From positions 1-49,021 of the forward strand of contig BPIC01000003.1 of the NCBI GenBank assembly GCA_026003895.1: a stretch of DNA of 49,021 nt, read 5' to 3'. Made by a program: the position numbers and the translations under genes. This DNA is from Dehalococcoidia bacterium (lineage in GTDB: Bacteria; Chloroflexota; Dehalococcoidia; SpSt-223). Below the pieces are notes generated by a model. The model searched no databases, was not told the origin of the DNA, and saw only the letters and a program-made list of their open reading frames with translations. Below, one piece after another: positions 9,670 through 17,735 of the stretch. Position 1 is the first letter of the stretch, and the number at the start of each line of letters is the position of its first letter.

Positions 9670-10206
9670 ATGTCACGCGCCACGGCGGCTGAGCTAGCCG
9701 CACTGCTCGAACCTTTTGAAGGACAGAAAGGCGCGACGATCGACGCTTTGAAGCAGGTCCAAGCTCGGTATGGCTACATCCCCGAGGAGGCGATCGACGC
9801 CGTCGCCGAAACGCTTGGCGTCTCGCGCAACACCGTCTTCGGCGTTATTACCTACTACGAGTTCTTGAAGCTCGAACCGCCGGCACGGCACACCATCCGC
9901 TATTGCATGGGAACGACCTGCGATGCCCTCGGCGGCCGGGAGATCCTTCAGGAGATCACGAGCATCTTGGGCATCCGCGTGTTCGAGGCAACGCCCGACG
10001 GAACGTGGCACTTGGAGCGGCTCCCCTGCTTTGGCACCTGCTCGCTCGCCCCGATGATGCAGATCGACGACGAAGCGCATACCAAATTGACGGTTGAGAA
10101 GGTGCGCCGGATCTTCGCGGAACGCCTACCTGGCGAGCCAGCGCCGATCGCCGGCGATGGGATGCCCGCTCCCTCGGAGCAGCTTGTCAAGGAGCTCGAA
10201 GCATGA
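9670..10206 (+). CDS. nuoE: NuoE-like [2Fe-2S] subunit of an NADH dehydrogenase module
   Basis: The 178-residue thioredoxin-fold protein matches NuoE/HoxE: an N-terminal helical part (LKQVQARYGYIPEEAI) and a [2Fe-2S] site from Cys79, Cys84, Cys120 and Cys124 (CX4C ... CX3C). It would relay electrons within a soluble NADH-oxidising module. ATG 9670 follows a GGAGG by seven bases; the frame is open upstream but has no better start. The stop overlaps the next gene as ATGA. Only three module genes are here, with no quinone-site or membrane subunits, so it could belong to complex I encoded elsewhere or to an NAD-dependent soluble oxidoreductase. Confidence 0.93.
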   Translation: MSRATAAELAALLEPFEGQKGATIDALKQVQARYGYIPEEAIDAVAETLGVSRNTVFGVITYYEFLKLEPPARHTIRYCMGTTCDALGGREILQEITSILGIRVFEATPDGTWHLERLPCFGTCSLAPMMQIDDEAHTKLTVEKVRRIFAERLPGEPAPIAGDGMPAPSEQLVKELEA

Positions 10207-11840
10207 CCTTTCAGGACATGGTCAACCGCGCAAAGCAGCGTTGGCAGCAACGCCAAAACCCTGGCAAGCCGCTCGTCCTGGTTAATATGGGGACCAGCGC
10301 CCTGTTCGCAGGAGCGCGGCGCGTCAAGGATGCCTTTGCCGAGGCGTGCCGTGAAGCCGGCGTCGACGTCGAGTTTCGCACCGTCGGCGGCTACGGGTTT
10401 TCCTTCCTCGAGCCCCAACTCGACATCGTAAAGCCCGGTCGCCCGCGGATCATGTATGGTCCGCTGACGCCCGAGACGGCGCGCGAGCTCGCCAAGAGCT
10501 ACCTCGTCGACGACGACCCCCGGCCTGACCTCGCCTTTGTCGCCTTCGGGGACGAGCCATTTCGCGGCATCCCCTGCACCGCCCAACACCCGCTTTTCAC
10601 CAAACAGAAGCGGCTGACGATGGAACTGGCCGGCACCGTCACGCCAGACGACATCGACGACTACTTGGCGAACGGCGGCTACGCCGGTCTTGCCAAGGCG
10701 CTGACGATGGACCCGGGCGAGGTGATCGACTGGGTTACAAAGGCAGGCCTGCGCGGCTGCGGCGGCGCCGCCTTCCCGACCGGCGTCAAATGGAGCTTCA
10801 ATCGAGCGCCCGCTGAGGAGAAATACTTCCTCTGCAACGCCGACGAGGGCAACGCCGGCACGTTCAAGGACCGCTTGCTGATGGAAGGCGTGCCGCACCA
10901 ACTCGTCGAGGGGATGATCATCGGCGCCTATGCCCAACGGATCCCCTACGGCTATATCTACATTCGCGACGAATATCCGCTCGCGGCGCATCTCGTCTCG
11001 GAGGCGATCAAGCAGGCCTACGAGTACGGGCTGCTTGGCGAAAACATTCTCGGCTCGGGCTATTCGTTCCACCTCGGCGTCAAGGAGGGAGCGGGAGCGT
11101 ATCTTTGCGGCGAAGAGAGCGCGATGATCGCCTCGGTCGAAGGGTCGCGCGGGATGCCGCGCGCCCGCCCGCCCTTCCCGGCACAGGCCGGCGTCTGGCT
11201 CAAGCCGACGACGGTGAATAACGTCGAGACCATCTCGAACGTGCCGAACATCCTTCGCAACGGCTGGGAAGCCTACGCGGCGATCGGCACCGAGAAAAGC
11301 AAGGGCGTTCGCGTCCTTACGCTGTCGGGCGCGTGCGATCGGCCGGGCGGCTACGAGGTGCCGTTCGGGATGACCTTCCGCGAGTTGATCGTCGATTTGG
11401 CGGGCGGAGACCCAGCGAAGATCAAGGCAGTCCAGATGGGTGGCCCGGCGACCGACATCCGCCCGATCGACTACATCCTCGATTTGCCAATTGCGCTCGA
11501 CGAGCTGCGGCCCCACGATACGGGGATTGGTTCGGGCGGGTTTGTGCTCATCCCGCATTCAACCTCGATCCCCGAACTGGTGAAATATCTCGCCGAGTTC
11601 CTGCGCGATGAATCGTGCGGCAAGTGCTTCCCCTGCCGCTACGGAACCCAGCGCCAGTTCGAGCTGCTCGAGTGGATCTGCCAGCGCGCCGGCACCCCAC
11701 TCGACATCCGCGAGCTGGAAAAGCTGATGCCGACACTGCAATACGGCTCGCTCTGCGGCCACGGCCAAGTGGCGCACCAGCCGGTCAAGTATGCGCTCTT
11801 GCATTTTCGCGACGAGTTCGACGCGCTGCTCGCGCGCTAA
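10203..11840 (+). CDS. nuoF: NuoF-like NADH/FMN-binding subunit with a cysteine-free N-terminal domain
   Basis: This 545-residue flavoprotein oxidises NADH through FMN. It shows the glycine-rich NADH site (GLRGCGGAAFPTGVKW), the FMN segment (CNADEGNAGTFKDR), CGEESAMIASVEG, and the [4Fe-4S] ligands Cys472, Cys475, Cys478 and Cys518. Residues 22-110 form an extra thioredoxin-like domain as in HoxF, FdsB or HydB proteins. There the usual cluster cysteines are missing (NMGTSALFAGA stands where CxxxxC is expected), so it should carry no [2Fe-2S] cluster. The start overlaps nuoE as ATGA. The longer N-terminus makes it closer to HoxF/FdsB-like subunits than to the short complex I NuoF. Confidence 0.93.
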   Translation: MTFQDMVNRAKQRWQQRQNPGKPLVLVNMGTSALFAGARRVKDAFAEACREAGVDVEFRTVGGYGFSFLEPQLDIVKPGRPRIMYGPLTPETARELAKSYLVDDDPRPDLAFVAFGDEPFRGIPCTAQHPLFTKQKRLTMELAGTVTPDDIDDYLANGGYAGLAKALTMDPGEVIDWVTKAGLRGCGGAAFPTGVKWSFNRAPAEEKYFLCNADEGNAGTFKDRLLMEGVPHQLVEGMIIGAYAQRIPYGYIYIRDEYPLAAHLVSEAIKQAYEYGLLGENILGSGYSFHLGVKEGAGAYLCGEESAMIASVEGSRGMPRARPPFPAQAGVWLKPTTVNNVETISNVPNILRNGWEAYAAIGTEKSKGVRVLTLSGACDRPGGYEVPFGMTFRELIVDLAGGDPAKIKAVQMGGPATDIRPIDYILDLPIALDELRPHDTGIGSGGFVLIPHSTSIPELVKYLAEFLRDESCGKCFPCRYGTQRQFELLEWICQRAGTPLDIRELEKLMPTLQYGSLCGHGQVAHQPVKYALLHFRDEFDALLAR

Positions 11841-11867
11841 AGCCGGCTCGGCCGGCGGAGGACGATC

Positions 11868-14690
11868 ATGGCCAAGGTGAGAGCAGACGCCAAGCCGATC
11901 ACGCTGACGGTCGACGGCATCGACGTCACGGTCCCCGAAGGGACGACGGTGTTGGATGCCGCGAAAGAGGCGGGGATCTTCATTCCCTACCTCTGCGCCC
12001 ACCCGGCGCTCCGCCCTTGGGGCGCGTGCCGGATGTGCATGGTCGAGATCGAAAACGCCCGCGGCGTCCCCACCGCCTGCAACACCCCAGTCGCCGCCAA
12101 CATGGTCGTCCACACCAACACCCCGCAGGTCCTGAAGCTGCGCCGAAACGTCATGGAACTGATCCTGACGGAGCACCCCATCGGCTGCCTCACCTGCCAC
12201 AAACGCGACCAATGCGGGCCACAAGAGACCTGCCTGCGCTCGGTCGCCGTCGACTTCCGCTGCGTCACGTGCCCAGCGAACTACCGCTGCGAATTGCAGA
12301 TGAACTGCGATTACGTCGGGCTGGACGAGATGGCGATGCCGGTCCGGGCGAAGAACATCCCGCTCCGCAAGGACCCGCTGATTGCGCTCGACTGGAACCT
12401 GTGTATCGTCTGCGGGCGCTGTGTCCGCGTCTGCGACGAGGTCCGGACCCGGTCGGTCTATGCCATCGTCGACCGTGCCGGCAAAACGATGATCGACACC
12501 GCCGAGGGCGCACCCCTCGAGGAGGCCGGCTGCATTTTCTGTGGCGCCTGTGTCGACGTCTGCCCGGTCGGCGCCATCGAGGAGCGGCGCAATCGATTCG
12601 CCGGCGTCGCCGACAGCACCACCGAGTCGGTCTGCCAATACTGCTCGGACGGCTGCGCCTTCCGGCTTGAACAGAAGCGGGGCACCGTCATCCGCGTCGG
12701 CCCAATCTGGGAAGCCGACGTGAACGGCGGCCAATACTGCATCAAAGGCCGCTTCGGCGTTGCCGAGCCGATCTCGAGCACGGCGCGTCTCCTGAAGCCG
12801 CTCGTCCGCAAAGATGGCCGCCTTGTCGAAACGAGTTGGAACGAAGCGCTCGACCTCGTCGCGCGTGAGCTGGCCGCCCGGGCGGGCGACCAGATCGGAG
12901 TGATCGGCTCGGTTCGGACGACAAACGAGGCGAGCTATCTCCTCCAAAAGCTCGCCCGACTCGTGCTCCGCACCCCCCATATCGACACGACGGGGCGCCT
13001 CGGCGACGCCGCCGGCCTGCTCGGGATGCAGCAGGTGCTTGGTGTGGGTGCTTCGACGGTGCTGCACGACGCAATCAGCGAGACAAGTTGCATCCTGCTC
13101 GCGGGCAACAACCTGAGCCACACCAGCCCAATCACGGCGATGAAGCTCTTGCAGGCCGTCCGACCGCAGGTGAAGGTGCCGAGCAACACCGGCTACTTTA
13201 GCTACTTGCCGGATACCAGCGTCCGCGAAGCGCCCCGCCCGAAACTGATCGTCATCGACCCCCGGGCCATCGAACCGACCCATTACGCCGACCTCTGGCT
13301 CCGGCCGAAGCCGGGGACCGACCGCGTCGTCCTCGGCGCGATGCTGAAGGTGATCCTCGACGAGGGACTGACAACCCTTGCAACCAGCACCGCAACGGTC
13401 AAGGGCGTCGAGGACCTCCAAGAATCGCTTGCGCCATTTACGCTGGACGAGGCCGAGCGAATTAGCGGTGTGCCGGCCGAGCAGATTGCCGAGGCGGCGC
13501 GCCTGTACGCCACGAGTGGGCCGGCGATCGCGATCTTCGGACGCGGTCTCACCCAGCAGCGCGACGGCACGGCTGCCGTGGCAGCACTCTGCTCGCTCGC
13601 GGTGCTGACTGGCAACGTCGGCAAGCCGAACGCCGGCGTCCTCTTCCCGGTTGGGGCAAACAACACCCGCGGCGCGTTCGACCTCGGGCTTCTTCCGGAA
13701 TATCTACCGGGCTACGAGCCGGCCGACAGCGAGGCGGCACGGCAACGCCTTGAAGACGCCTGGGGCGGCCCGATTGCCGCGCGTGGCGGCCTTACTCTCC
13801 ACGAGCAGCTCGACGCCGCCCGTTCCAAGCGGCTGACGGCGATGTACATCGTCGGCGCGAACCCAGCGCAGTCGGCTGCTGAGGGTACGCGGGTGCGCGA
13901 GGCGCTCGAAGCGTTGGACTTTCTTGTCGTGCAGGACCTCTATCTCACCGAGACCGCAAAGTTGGCCGATGTGGTGCTGCCAGCGGCATCGTTCGCCGAG
14001 CAGGATGGCACGTTCACCAATGCCGAGCGGCGCGTTCAGCGGGTCCGCAAGGCGGTCAGCCCGCTGGGCGAGAGCCGGCCGGACTGGGAGATCCTCGTCG
14101 AGCTCGCCGGCCGGCTCGGCTCAACGGCGTTCCAATTCGTCCATCCCATCGAGATTTTCGATGAGATCGCTCGCGTCTCGGCAATTCACGCTGGCATGAG
14201 TTACGACCGCTTAGACGATGGGCCGCTCGCGTGGCCGTGCCTGACCGCCGACGACCCCGGCGCGGAAGTGCTCTTTACCGACGGTGCGGCATTCAACCTT
14301 CCGCCGCTCGATCCGCCCGTCGCCGGGAACTCCCCAGCGGGCTATCCGCTGCTGCTTGGCCTGACCAGCAGCTTCCAGCATTTTGCCACCGGGACGCAGA
14401 CACGCCTCGTCCGGCAATACGCCCACTTCCAGAGCGAGGATCGCGTGGAGCTGCATCCTGACGACGCCGCGGCGGCCGGCATTGCCGATGGTGCGCTCGC
14501 GACGGTCACGACGCCGCACGGCGTGGCACGCCTACGCGCGAGGGTGACGCCGGAACAGCGGGTCGGAACAGCTGCGGTAACGATCAACTTCCCGGAGAGC
14601 GGGGTCGGTTCCCTCTTTGGTCCCGATCGCGATCCCGGCGCTAAGAGCCCCGTGTTCAAGGCGGTGCCGGCCCGGGTGAGTCCGGTCTAA
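11868..14690 (+). CDS. NuoG/FdhA-like iron-sulfur molybdopterin-fold subunit lacking the formate-site Cys/Sec-His
   Basis: A 940-residue protein with the full electron-wire layout: a [2Fe-2S] ferredoxin domain (Cys43, 54, 57, 71), a His-ligated cluster (His103, Cys107, 110, 116), two [4Fe-4S] sets (Cys179/182/185/189 and Cys222/225/228/232), then a molybdopterin-oxidoreductase domain with its own cluster (Cys256/259/263/291). The C-terminal part keeps FdhA-like features (GANNTRGAFDLG; YIVGANPAQSA; LPAASFAEQDGTFTNAERR). In formate dehydrogenases a Cys or Sec followed by His occurs after RL; here it reads RLGD (Gly379, Asp380), so formate oxidation is unlikely. It resembles complex I NuoG in having lost that site. 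The gene has its own SD (CGGAGG) 27 bases after nuoF. Final substrate unknown. Confidence 0.9.
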   Translation: MAKVRADAKPITLTVDGIDVTVPEGTTVLDAAKEAGIFIPYLCAHPALRPWGACRMCMVEIENARGVPTACNTPVAANMVVHTNTPQVLKLRRNVMELILTEHPIGCLTCHKRDQCGPQETCLRSVAVDFRCVTCPANYRCELQMNCDYVGLDEMAMPVRAKNIPLRKDPLIALDWNLCIVCGRCVRVCDEVRTRSVYAIVDRAGKTMIDTAEGAPLEEAGCIFCGACVDVCPVGAIEERRNRFAGVADSTTESVCQYCSDGCAFRLEQKRGTVIRVGPIWEADVNGGQYCIKGRFGVAEPISSTARLLKPLVRKDGRLVETSWNEALDLVARELAARAGDQIGVIGSVRTTNEASYLLQKLARLVLRTPHIDTTGRLGDAAGLLGMQQVLGVGASTVLHDAISETSCILLAGNNLSHTSPITAMKLLQAVRPQVKVPSNTGYFSYLPDTSVREAPRPKLIVIDPRAIEPTHYADLWLRPKPGTDRVVLGAMLKVILDEGLTTLATSTATVKGVEDLQESLAPFTLDEAERISGVPAEQIAEAARLYATSGPAIAIFGRGLTQQRDGTAAVAALCSLAVLTGNVGKPNAGVLFPVGANNTRGAFDLGLLPEYLPGYEPADSEAARQRLEDAWGGPIAARGGLTLHEQLDAARSKRLTAMYIVGANPAQSAAEGTRVREALEALDFLVVQDLYLTETAKLADVVLPAASFAEQDGTFTNAERRVQRVRKAVSPLGESRPDWEILVELAGRLGSTAFQFVHPIEIFDEIARVSAIHAGMSYDRLDDGPLAWPCLTADDPGAEVLFTDGAAFNLPPLDPPVAGNSPAGYPLLLGLTSSFQHFATGTQTRLVRQYAHFQSEDRVELHPDDAAAAGIADGALATVTTPHGVARLRARVTPEQRVGTAAVTINFPESGVGSLFGPDRDPGAKSPVFKAVPARVSPV

Positions 14691-14772
14691 CCGCGCAGCA
14701 TCTCCTGCGGCTGGCCGACCATCCCTCGGCGCCCCACAGCCCGCTATGCTCTCGTTGGGCGCACACGTCATG

Positions 14773-14809
14773 CCCGAGCAATGACCAGAGCAACGTGCTC
14801 GGGGTCATT
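14773..14809 (+). terminator. Hairpin with an alternative overlapping stem after the nuo-like operon
   Basis: CCCGAGCA (14773-14780) pairs perfectly with TGCTCGGG (14796-14803). The adjacent AATGACC (14780-14786) pairs with GGTCATT (14803-14809). The two stems share bases and sit in a-b-a'-b' order, so they are mutually exclusive. It lies 83 bases after the NuoG-like stop and before the rsfS promoter, which suits a terminator or read-through control, but no T tract is present. Confidence 0.4.
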
Positions 14810-14870
14810 GGCCTGACGAGGGGATGCCCGTCAAACTGCTTGCAGAACGGATTTCCCACCTCGCGGGCCG

Positions 14871-14879
14871 TGGTATACT
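14871..14879 (+). promoter_or_regulatory. Extended -10 promoter for rsfS
   Basis: TGgTATACT is a perfect extended -10 box, 24 bases before the TTG start of rsfS. The predicted transcript start near 14886 would give a leader of under 20 bases. Confidence 0.55.
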
Positions 14880-14902
14880 GGCCACGCGATTGACCGCAAC
14901 CG

Positions 14903-15262
14903 TTGGAGTGCCACGCGCTGGACAGTCTCGAGATCGGCCGCCTCGCCGTCGAGGTCGCTGTCGACAAACAGGCAAGCGATATCGTCATGCTCGATGTCCG
15001 AAAGGTCGTCAACATCGCCGACTATTTCGTCATCTGCACTGCCGAGACCGTGCGCCAGATCAACGCAGTTGTCGATGGGATCGAAGAGGCGTTTGTGGCA
15101 GCCGGGATCGGCCGACGGCGACGCGAAGGGGCTTCGGAATCGGGCTGGGTGTTGCTCGACTATGGCGACGTGATCGTTCACGTCTTCGCCCCGGAAGAGC
15201 GCAATTACTACCGGCTTGAACGGCTGTGGCGCGACGCAACACCTGTGGTGCAGATTCAGTGA
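14903..15262 (+). CDS. rsfS: Ribosome silencing factor RsfS
   Basis: RsfS binds ribosomal protein L14 on the 50S subunit and blocks subunit joining when nutrients are short. The 119-residue protein has the family signatures DIVMLDVRKVVNIADYFVIC (about 27-46), SGWVLLDYGDVIVHVF and EERNYYRLERLW, and is of normal length. The start is probably TTG 14903; no ATG is available in frame and the domain begins soon after. The short leader predicted from the promoter leaves little room for an SD. A small membrane protein gene follows 18 bases after the stop. The identification is secure. Confidence 0.95.
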   Translation: MECHALDSLEIGRLAVEVAVDKQASDIVMLDVRKVVNIADYFVICTAETVRQINAVVDGIEEAFVAAGIGRRRREGASESGWVLLDYGDVIVHVFAPEERNYYRLERLWRDATPVVQIQ

Positions 15263-15280
15263 TGGCGGAAGGGGGAGAGC

Positions 15281-15457
15281 GTGGGAGCCAAAGACGTCAC
15301 TCGCGCACTCGTGCTCGGCATTATCATCGGGGCGATCGGCGGGCTGCTCCTCGGCTCGATCGTCGCCCTCGGCATCGGTCCACACATCGGCCATCTCGTT
15401 AGTCAGCTCGTCTTCCGCCGCCAGCGTCAGCTGCGTTTTGATCTGTTTTTGCAATAG
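15281..15457 (+). CDS. Small single-pass membrane protein (58 aa)
   Basis: A GTG-initiated frame directly behind rsfS with a very strong SD (GGGGGAG, 15271-15277). The product is 58 residues with one Gly-rich hydrophobic segment (LVLGIIIGAIGGLLLGSIVA, residues 10-29) and a basic C-terminal part (FRRQRQLRF). The closely spaced glycines could favour helix packing. No family is recognised; YtxH-like or other glycine-zipper membrane proteins are loose analogues only. The case rests on the SD, operon position and clear membrane segment. Confidence 0.6.
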   Translation: MGAKDVTRALVLGIIIGAIGGLLLGSIVALGIGPHIGHLVSQLVFRRQRQLRFDLFLQ

Positions 15458-15601
15458 CCCCGCGCTGTTCGCCGAGACCAGCCGTCGCCGCCCAAAGCGA
15501 CCCAACCCGCCGCCTCGGCCCAGACAGGGCGACGCCCGCCCTCCGAGCAGAGAAGCGGGCGTGGGAAGAGCACACGGCGGGTTCGCCGACGCGGGCAAGG
15601 C

Positions 15602-16099
15602 TCAATCGTCGAACGGCTCGCCAGCTGGACGCGTTCCGCCGGGGTTGACGTCAGACGTCGCGCTCGGATGAGCAGCAGCCCCGTGACTCGTTGCCGAGGC
15701 GCCGGAAGTCGCGCCCGAGGTCGAGCCGCCGCTGGCTGCGCCGGCAGCACGCGAGCGGCCAACCCCTTGACGGAGCGTGTCCTTCATCTGGTCGCGCAGC
15801 TCATTGATGCGCCGAGCCGTCGCGTTCACCTCGTCGAAGACCGCGGCCTTGGCGGCAATCCCTTCGTCGATCAAATACGCCGCCGCTTCCGAGCGAGTCT
15901 TGAACACCCCGGCGGAGATTAACGCGTCGATCGCCTCGAGCGCCTTGTCGTCGACGCGAACGGTAATCACATTGCCGCGCGTCCCAATGCGGCTGATCCC
16001 TTCCTCGATTGTCCGGCCAATCCCTTGAAGCAGGTCGCCAAGCTCGTTGATCGAGCGTTGCGGATCGAACCCGCTAGGATTGCTCTCGTGCTGGGTCAT
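15602..16099 (-). CDS. Ribbon-helix-helix-like protein with low-complexity tail
   Basis: The 165-residue protein has a middle region with the pattern of a ribbon-helix-helix (CopG/MetJ-type) DNA-binding domain: a beta strand GNVITVRVDDKALEAIDALI (about 42-61) followed by FKTRSEAAAYLIDEG. A helix with a possible coiled coil follows (VFDEVNATARRINELRDQMK), then a Ser/Gly/Ala-rich tail of about 45 residues. Alternatively it is a larger structural protein that borrows the RHH fold. ATG 16099 is supported by an AGGAGGT. Direct repeats lie just upstream (16119-16155), which would suit autoregulation. It ends 144 bases from the 58-aa gene on the other strand; I see nothing else in that gap. Confidence 0.8.
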   Translation of the reverse strand: MTQHESNPSGFDPQRSINELGDLLQGIGRTIEEGISRIGTRGNVITVRVDDKALEAIDALISAGVFKTRSEAAAYLIDEGIAAKAAVFDEVNATARRINELRDQMKDTLRQGVGRSRAAGAASGGSTSGATSGASATSHGAAAHPSATSDVNPGGTRPAGEPFDD

Positions 16100-16118
16100 G
16101 GGGCACCTCCTGCCTTAA

Positions 16119-16155
16119 GTGTAACCGCGTAATCGTGTAATTTCCACACGCGTAA
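16119..16155 (-). promoter_or_regulatory. AT-rich direct repeats, possible RHH operator
   Basis: GTGTAA occurs at 16119-16124 and 16135-16140 (16-base period), and CGCGTAA at 16126-16132 and 16149-16155 (23-base period). The repeats stand 20 to 56 bases before the RHH gene start, in the only AT-rich stretch locally, and overlap a possible minus-strand -10 (TACACT, 16118-16123). Short tandem operators are typical of RHH repressors. The rest of 16156-16259 shows nothing recognisable. Confidence 0.4.
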
Positions 16156-16259
16156 GCCTGTTCCACCGAGCAGCGCCTCGCCGCAGGCGTGCCGAGGGAT
16201 GGCCCGCCGCCTCTGCACGGCAGGGGGCTGGGGATGCGGAGGAGGTTGACGACGAGACG

Positions 16260-17087
16260 CTACTCGATCTCGGGCGGTTCGCCCTCAAGTTGGCGCTGAA
16301 GCGCGATCAGCGCCGACCACAGATAGCCGTAGCGGATGCCGTCCGCCGGGCTTTGACGCGCGGCCGCGTCGATGACTGCTTTACTGGCCGCGATCGCATA
16401 CGGCGACCGGGCGGCGATGCTGCGAGCCAGTGCCTTCGCCTCGTCGAGCAACGTTGCGGAGGGGACAACGCGGTTGGCCAAGCCGATGCGAAACGCCTCT
16501 TCTCCGGTGAGCGGTGCGCCGGTCCACATCAGTTCCTTGGCACGTGCCGTGCCCACCAGTTGCGGCAACCGGGTTGTCACGCCTGCCCCGCCGATCACGC
16601 CGAGATTCTTGATGTGCCAATCGCTAATCTCGGCGGTGTCGGCGACGATACGCAGGTCGCAGGCAAGGATCAGCTCGAGTCCGCCCGTCGTGCAGATGCC
16701 GTCGACGACCGCGATACTCGGCGTCCGCATCCGTTCGAGCGACGCGAAGAGCGGATGGTAGATCGACTCGTTGCGCGGGCCATCGTTCTGGAGCACTTCC
16801 CAGGCCGAATCGAGCGTATGGCGCAGCGGCTCTCCCGGCGGCGACCCCTGTCGCCGGCGATGGGCCTCTTTCAGGTCAGCGCCTGCCGAGAAGCAGGGAC
16901 GGCCATCGGGACGCGGCGCTCCGGTGATCAGCAACACGCGCGCGTCGCGGTCGGCTTCCACCTCGGCGAACGCCTCTCCCAGTTCGTGCACCATCTGACG
17001 CGAAATCGCGTTCAGCACGTGTGGTCGATTGAGCGTGAGCAGGCGCAGCGGGCCGTCGCGTTCGAGCAAGATCGTCTCCCAAGCCAC
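16260..17087 (-). CDS. Enoyl-CoA hydratase/isomerase-family (crotonase) protein
   Basis: The 275-residue crotonase-fold protein has the CoA/oxyanion motif CFSAGADLKE (about 65-74) and the second oxyanion loop GICTTGGLELILACDLRI (about 129-146), keeping the first catalytic Glu. The second Glu of true hydratases (in an FxxPE context) is replaced: here the segment is ISDWHIKNLGVIGGAG, with His where Glu is expected. Simple hydration of enoyl-CoA is therefore doubtful; an isomerase, hydrolase or lyase activity on a CoA ester is possible. The ATG lies only nine bases after the stop of nothing on its strand and ten bases below the response regulator stop at 17097, so it may be the last gene of the kinase-regulator operon. 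Confidence 0.9.
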   Translation of the reverse strand: MAWETILLERDGPLRLLTLNRPHVLNAISRQMVHELGEAFAEVEADRDARVLLITGAPRPDGRPCFSAGADLKEAHRRRQGSPPGEPLRHTLDSAWEVLQNDGPRNESIYHPLFASLERMRTPSIAVVDGICTTGGLELILACDLRIVADTAEISDWHIKNLGVIGGAGVTTRLPQLVGTARAKELMWTGAPLTGEEAFRIGLANRVVPSATLLDEAKALARSIAARSPYAIAASKAVIDAAARQSPADGIRYGYLWSALIALQRQLEGEPPEIE

Positions 17088-17096
17088 GAATCCCCC

Positions 17097-17735
17097 CTAC
17101 AGCTTGATCAGACGGCGGCGATGGCCCTCAGCGAGCGCCTCGGTCCGACTCCCGACGCCAAGTTTCTGAAAGATGATGCCAATATGGAACTTCACGGTAC
17201 GTTCGCTGATCCCGAGTGCGCGGGCGATCTCTTTGTTCCGTAGGCCGCGGCCCATCTCGCGGAGCACTTCCAGCTCGCGAGGCGTCAGTTGCTCGTCACC
17301 TTCGCCGTCGAGAAGCCGCCCAACCTGCGTGAGCAGCTTGCTCGCCACATCTGGCTGAAGAAGCGACCCGCCGTCGTTGACGATTCGGATGGCGTGGCTC
17401 AGTTCGTCGCGCGGAACGCCCTTCAGGAGGTAGCCGCGTGCGCCGGCCTGGATGGCATCCAAAATGCGATCGTCGGTGTCGTAGGCGGTCAGTACGATCA
17501 CCTTCGCGTCCGGATCGGTCTCGCGGATCTCCCGAATGGCCTGCACCCCATCAACGTTCGGCATATCGAGATCCATCAGGACGATGTCTGGTCGGTGGAG
17601 GCGCGTCAGCTCGACCGCCTGCCGTCCGTCGGCCGCCTCGGCGACAACACTGATCTCCCGTTGGGTGCCGAGCATCGCCAGCAGCCCTTCTCGGACGACG
17701 GGATGGTCATCCGCGACGAGAACGGAGATAGTCAT
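17097..17735 (-). CDS. NarL/LuxR-family response regulator
   Basis: The 212-residue regulator has a receiver domain (acidic ADD at 8-10, phospho-acceptor Asp55 in LMDLDMP, Lys in YLLKG) and a LuxR-type helix-turn-helix (LTPRELEVLREMGRGLRNKE through GISERTVKFHIGIIFQKLGV, about 150-195). It would bind DNA when phosphorylated by the kinase encoded just upstream, whose stop overlaps its start as ATGA. All key residues are present. The regulated genes are unknown; the crotonase gene just downstream and the divergent receiver gene at 19888 are local candidates. Confidence 0.96.
   Translation of the reverse strand: MTISVLVADDHPVVREGLLAMLGTQREISVVAEAADGRQAVELTRLHRPDIVLMDLDMPNVDGVQAIREIRETDPDAKVIVLTAYDTDDRILDAIQAGARGYLLKGVPRDELSHAIRIVNDGGSLLQPDVASKLLTQVGRLLDGEGDEQLTPRELEVLREMGRGLRNKEIARALGISERTVKFHIGIIFQKLGVGSRTEALAEGHRRRLIKL

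Noticed and set aside
11559..13421. Long antisense open frame of 620 codons opposite the NuoF/NuoG-like genes
   Set aside because: It lies opposite strongly conserved genes and arises from GC-rich codon bias; it has no recognisable motif and no SD.
11868..14690. NAD-dependent formate dehydrogenase alpha subunit
   Set aside because: The Cys/Sec-His pair needed for formate oxidation is replaced by Gly-Asp, although the overall domain order matches.
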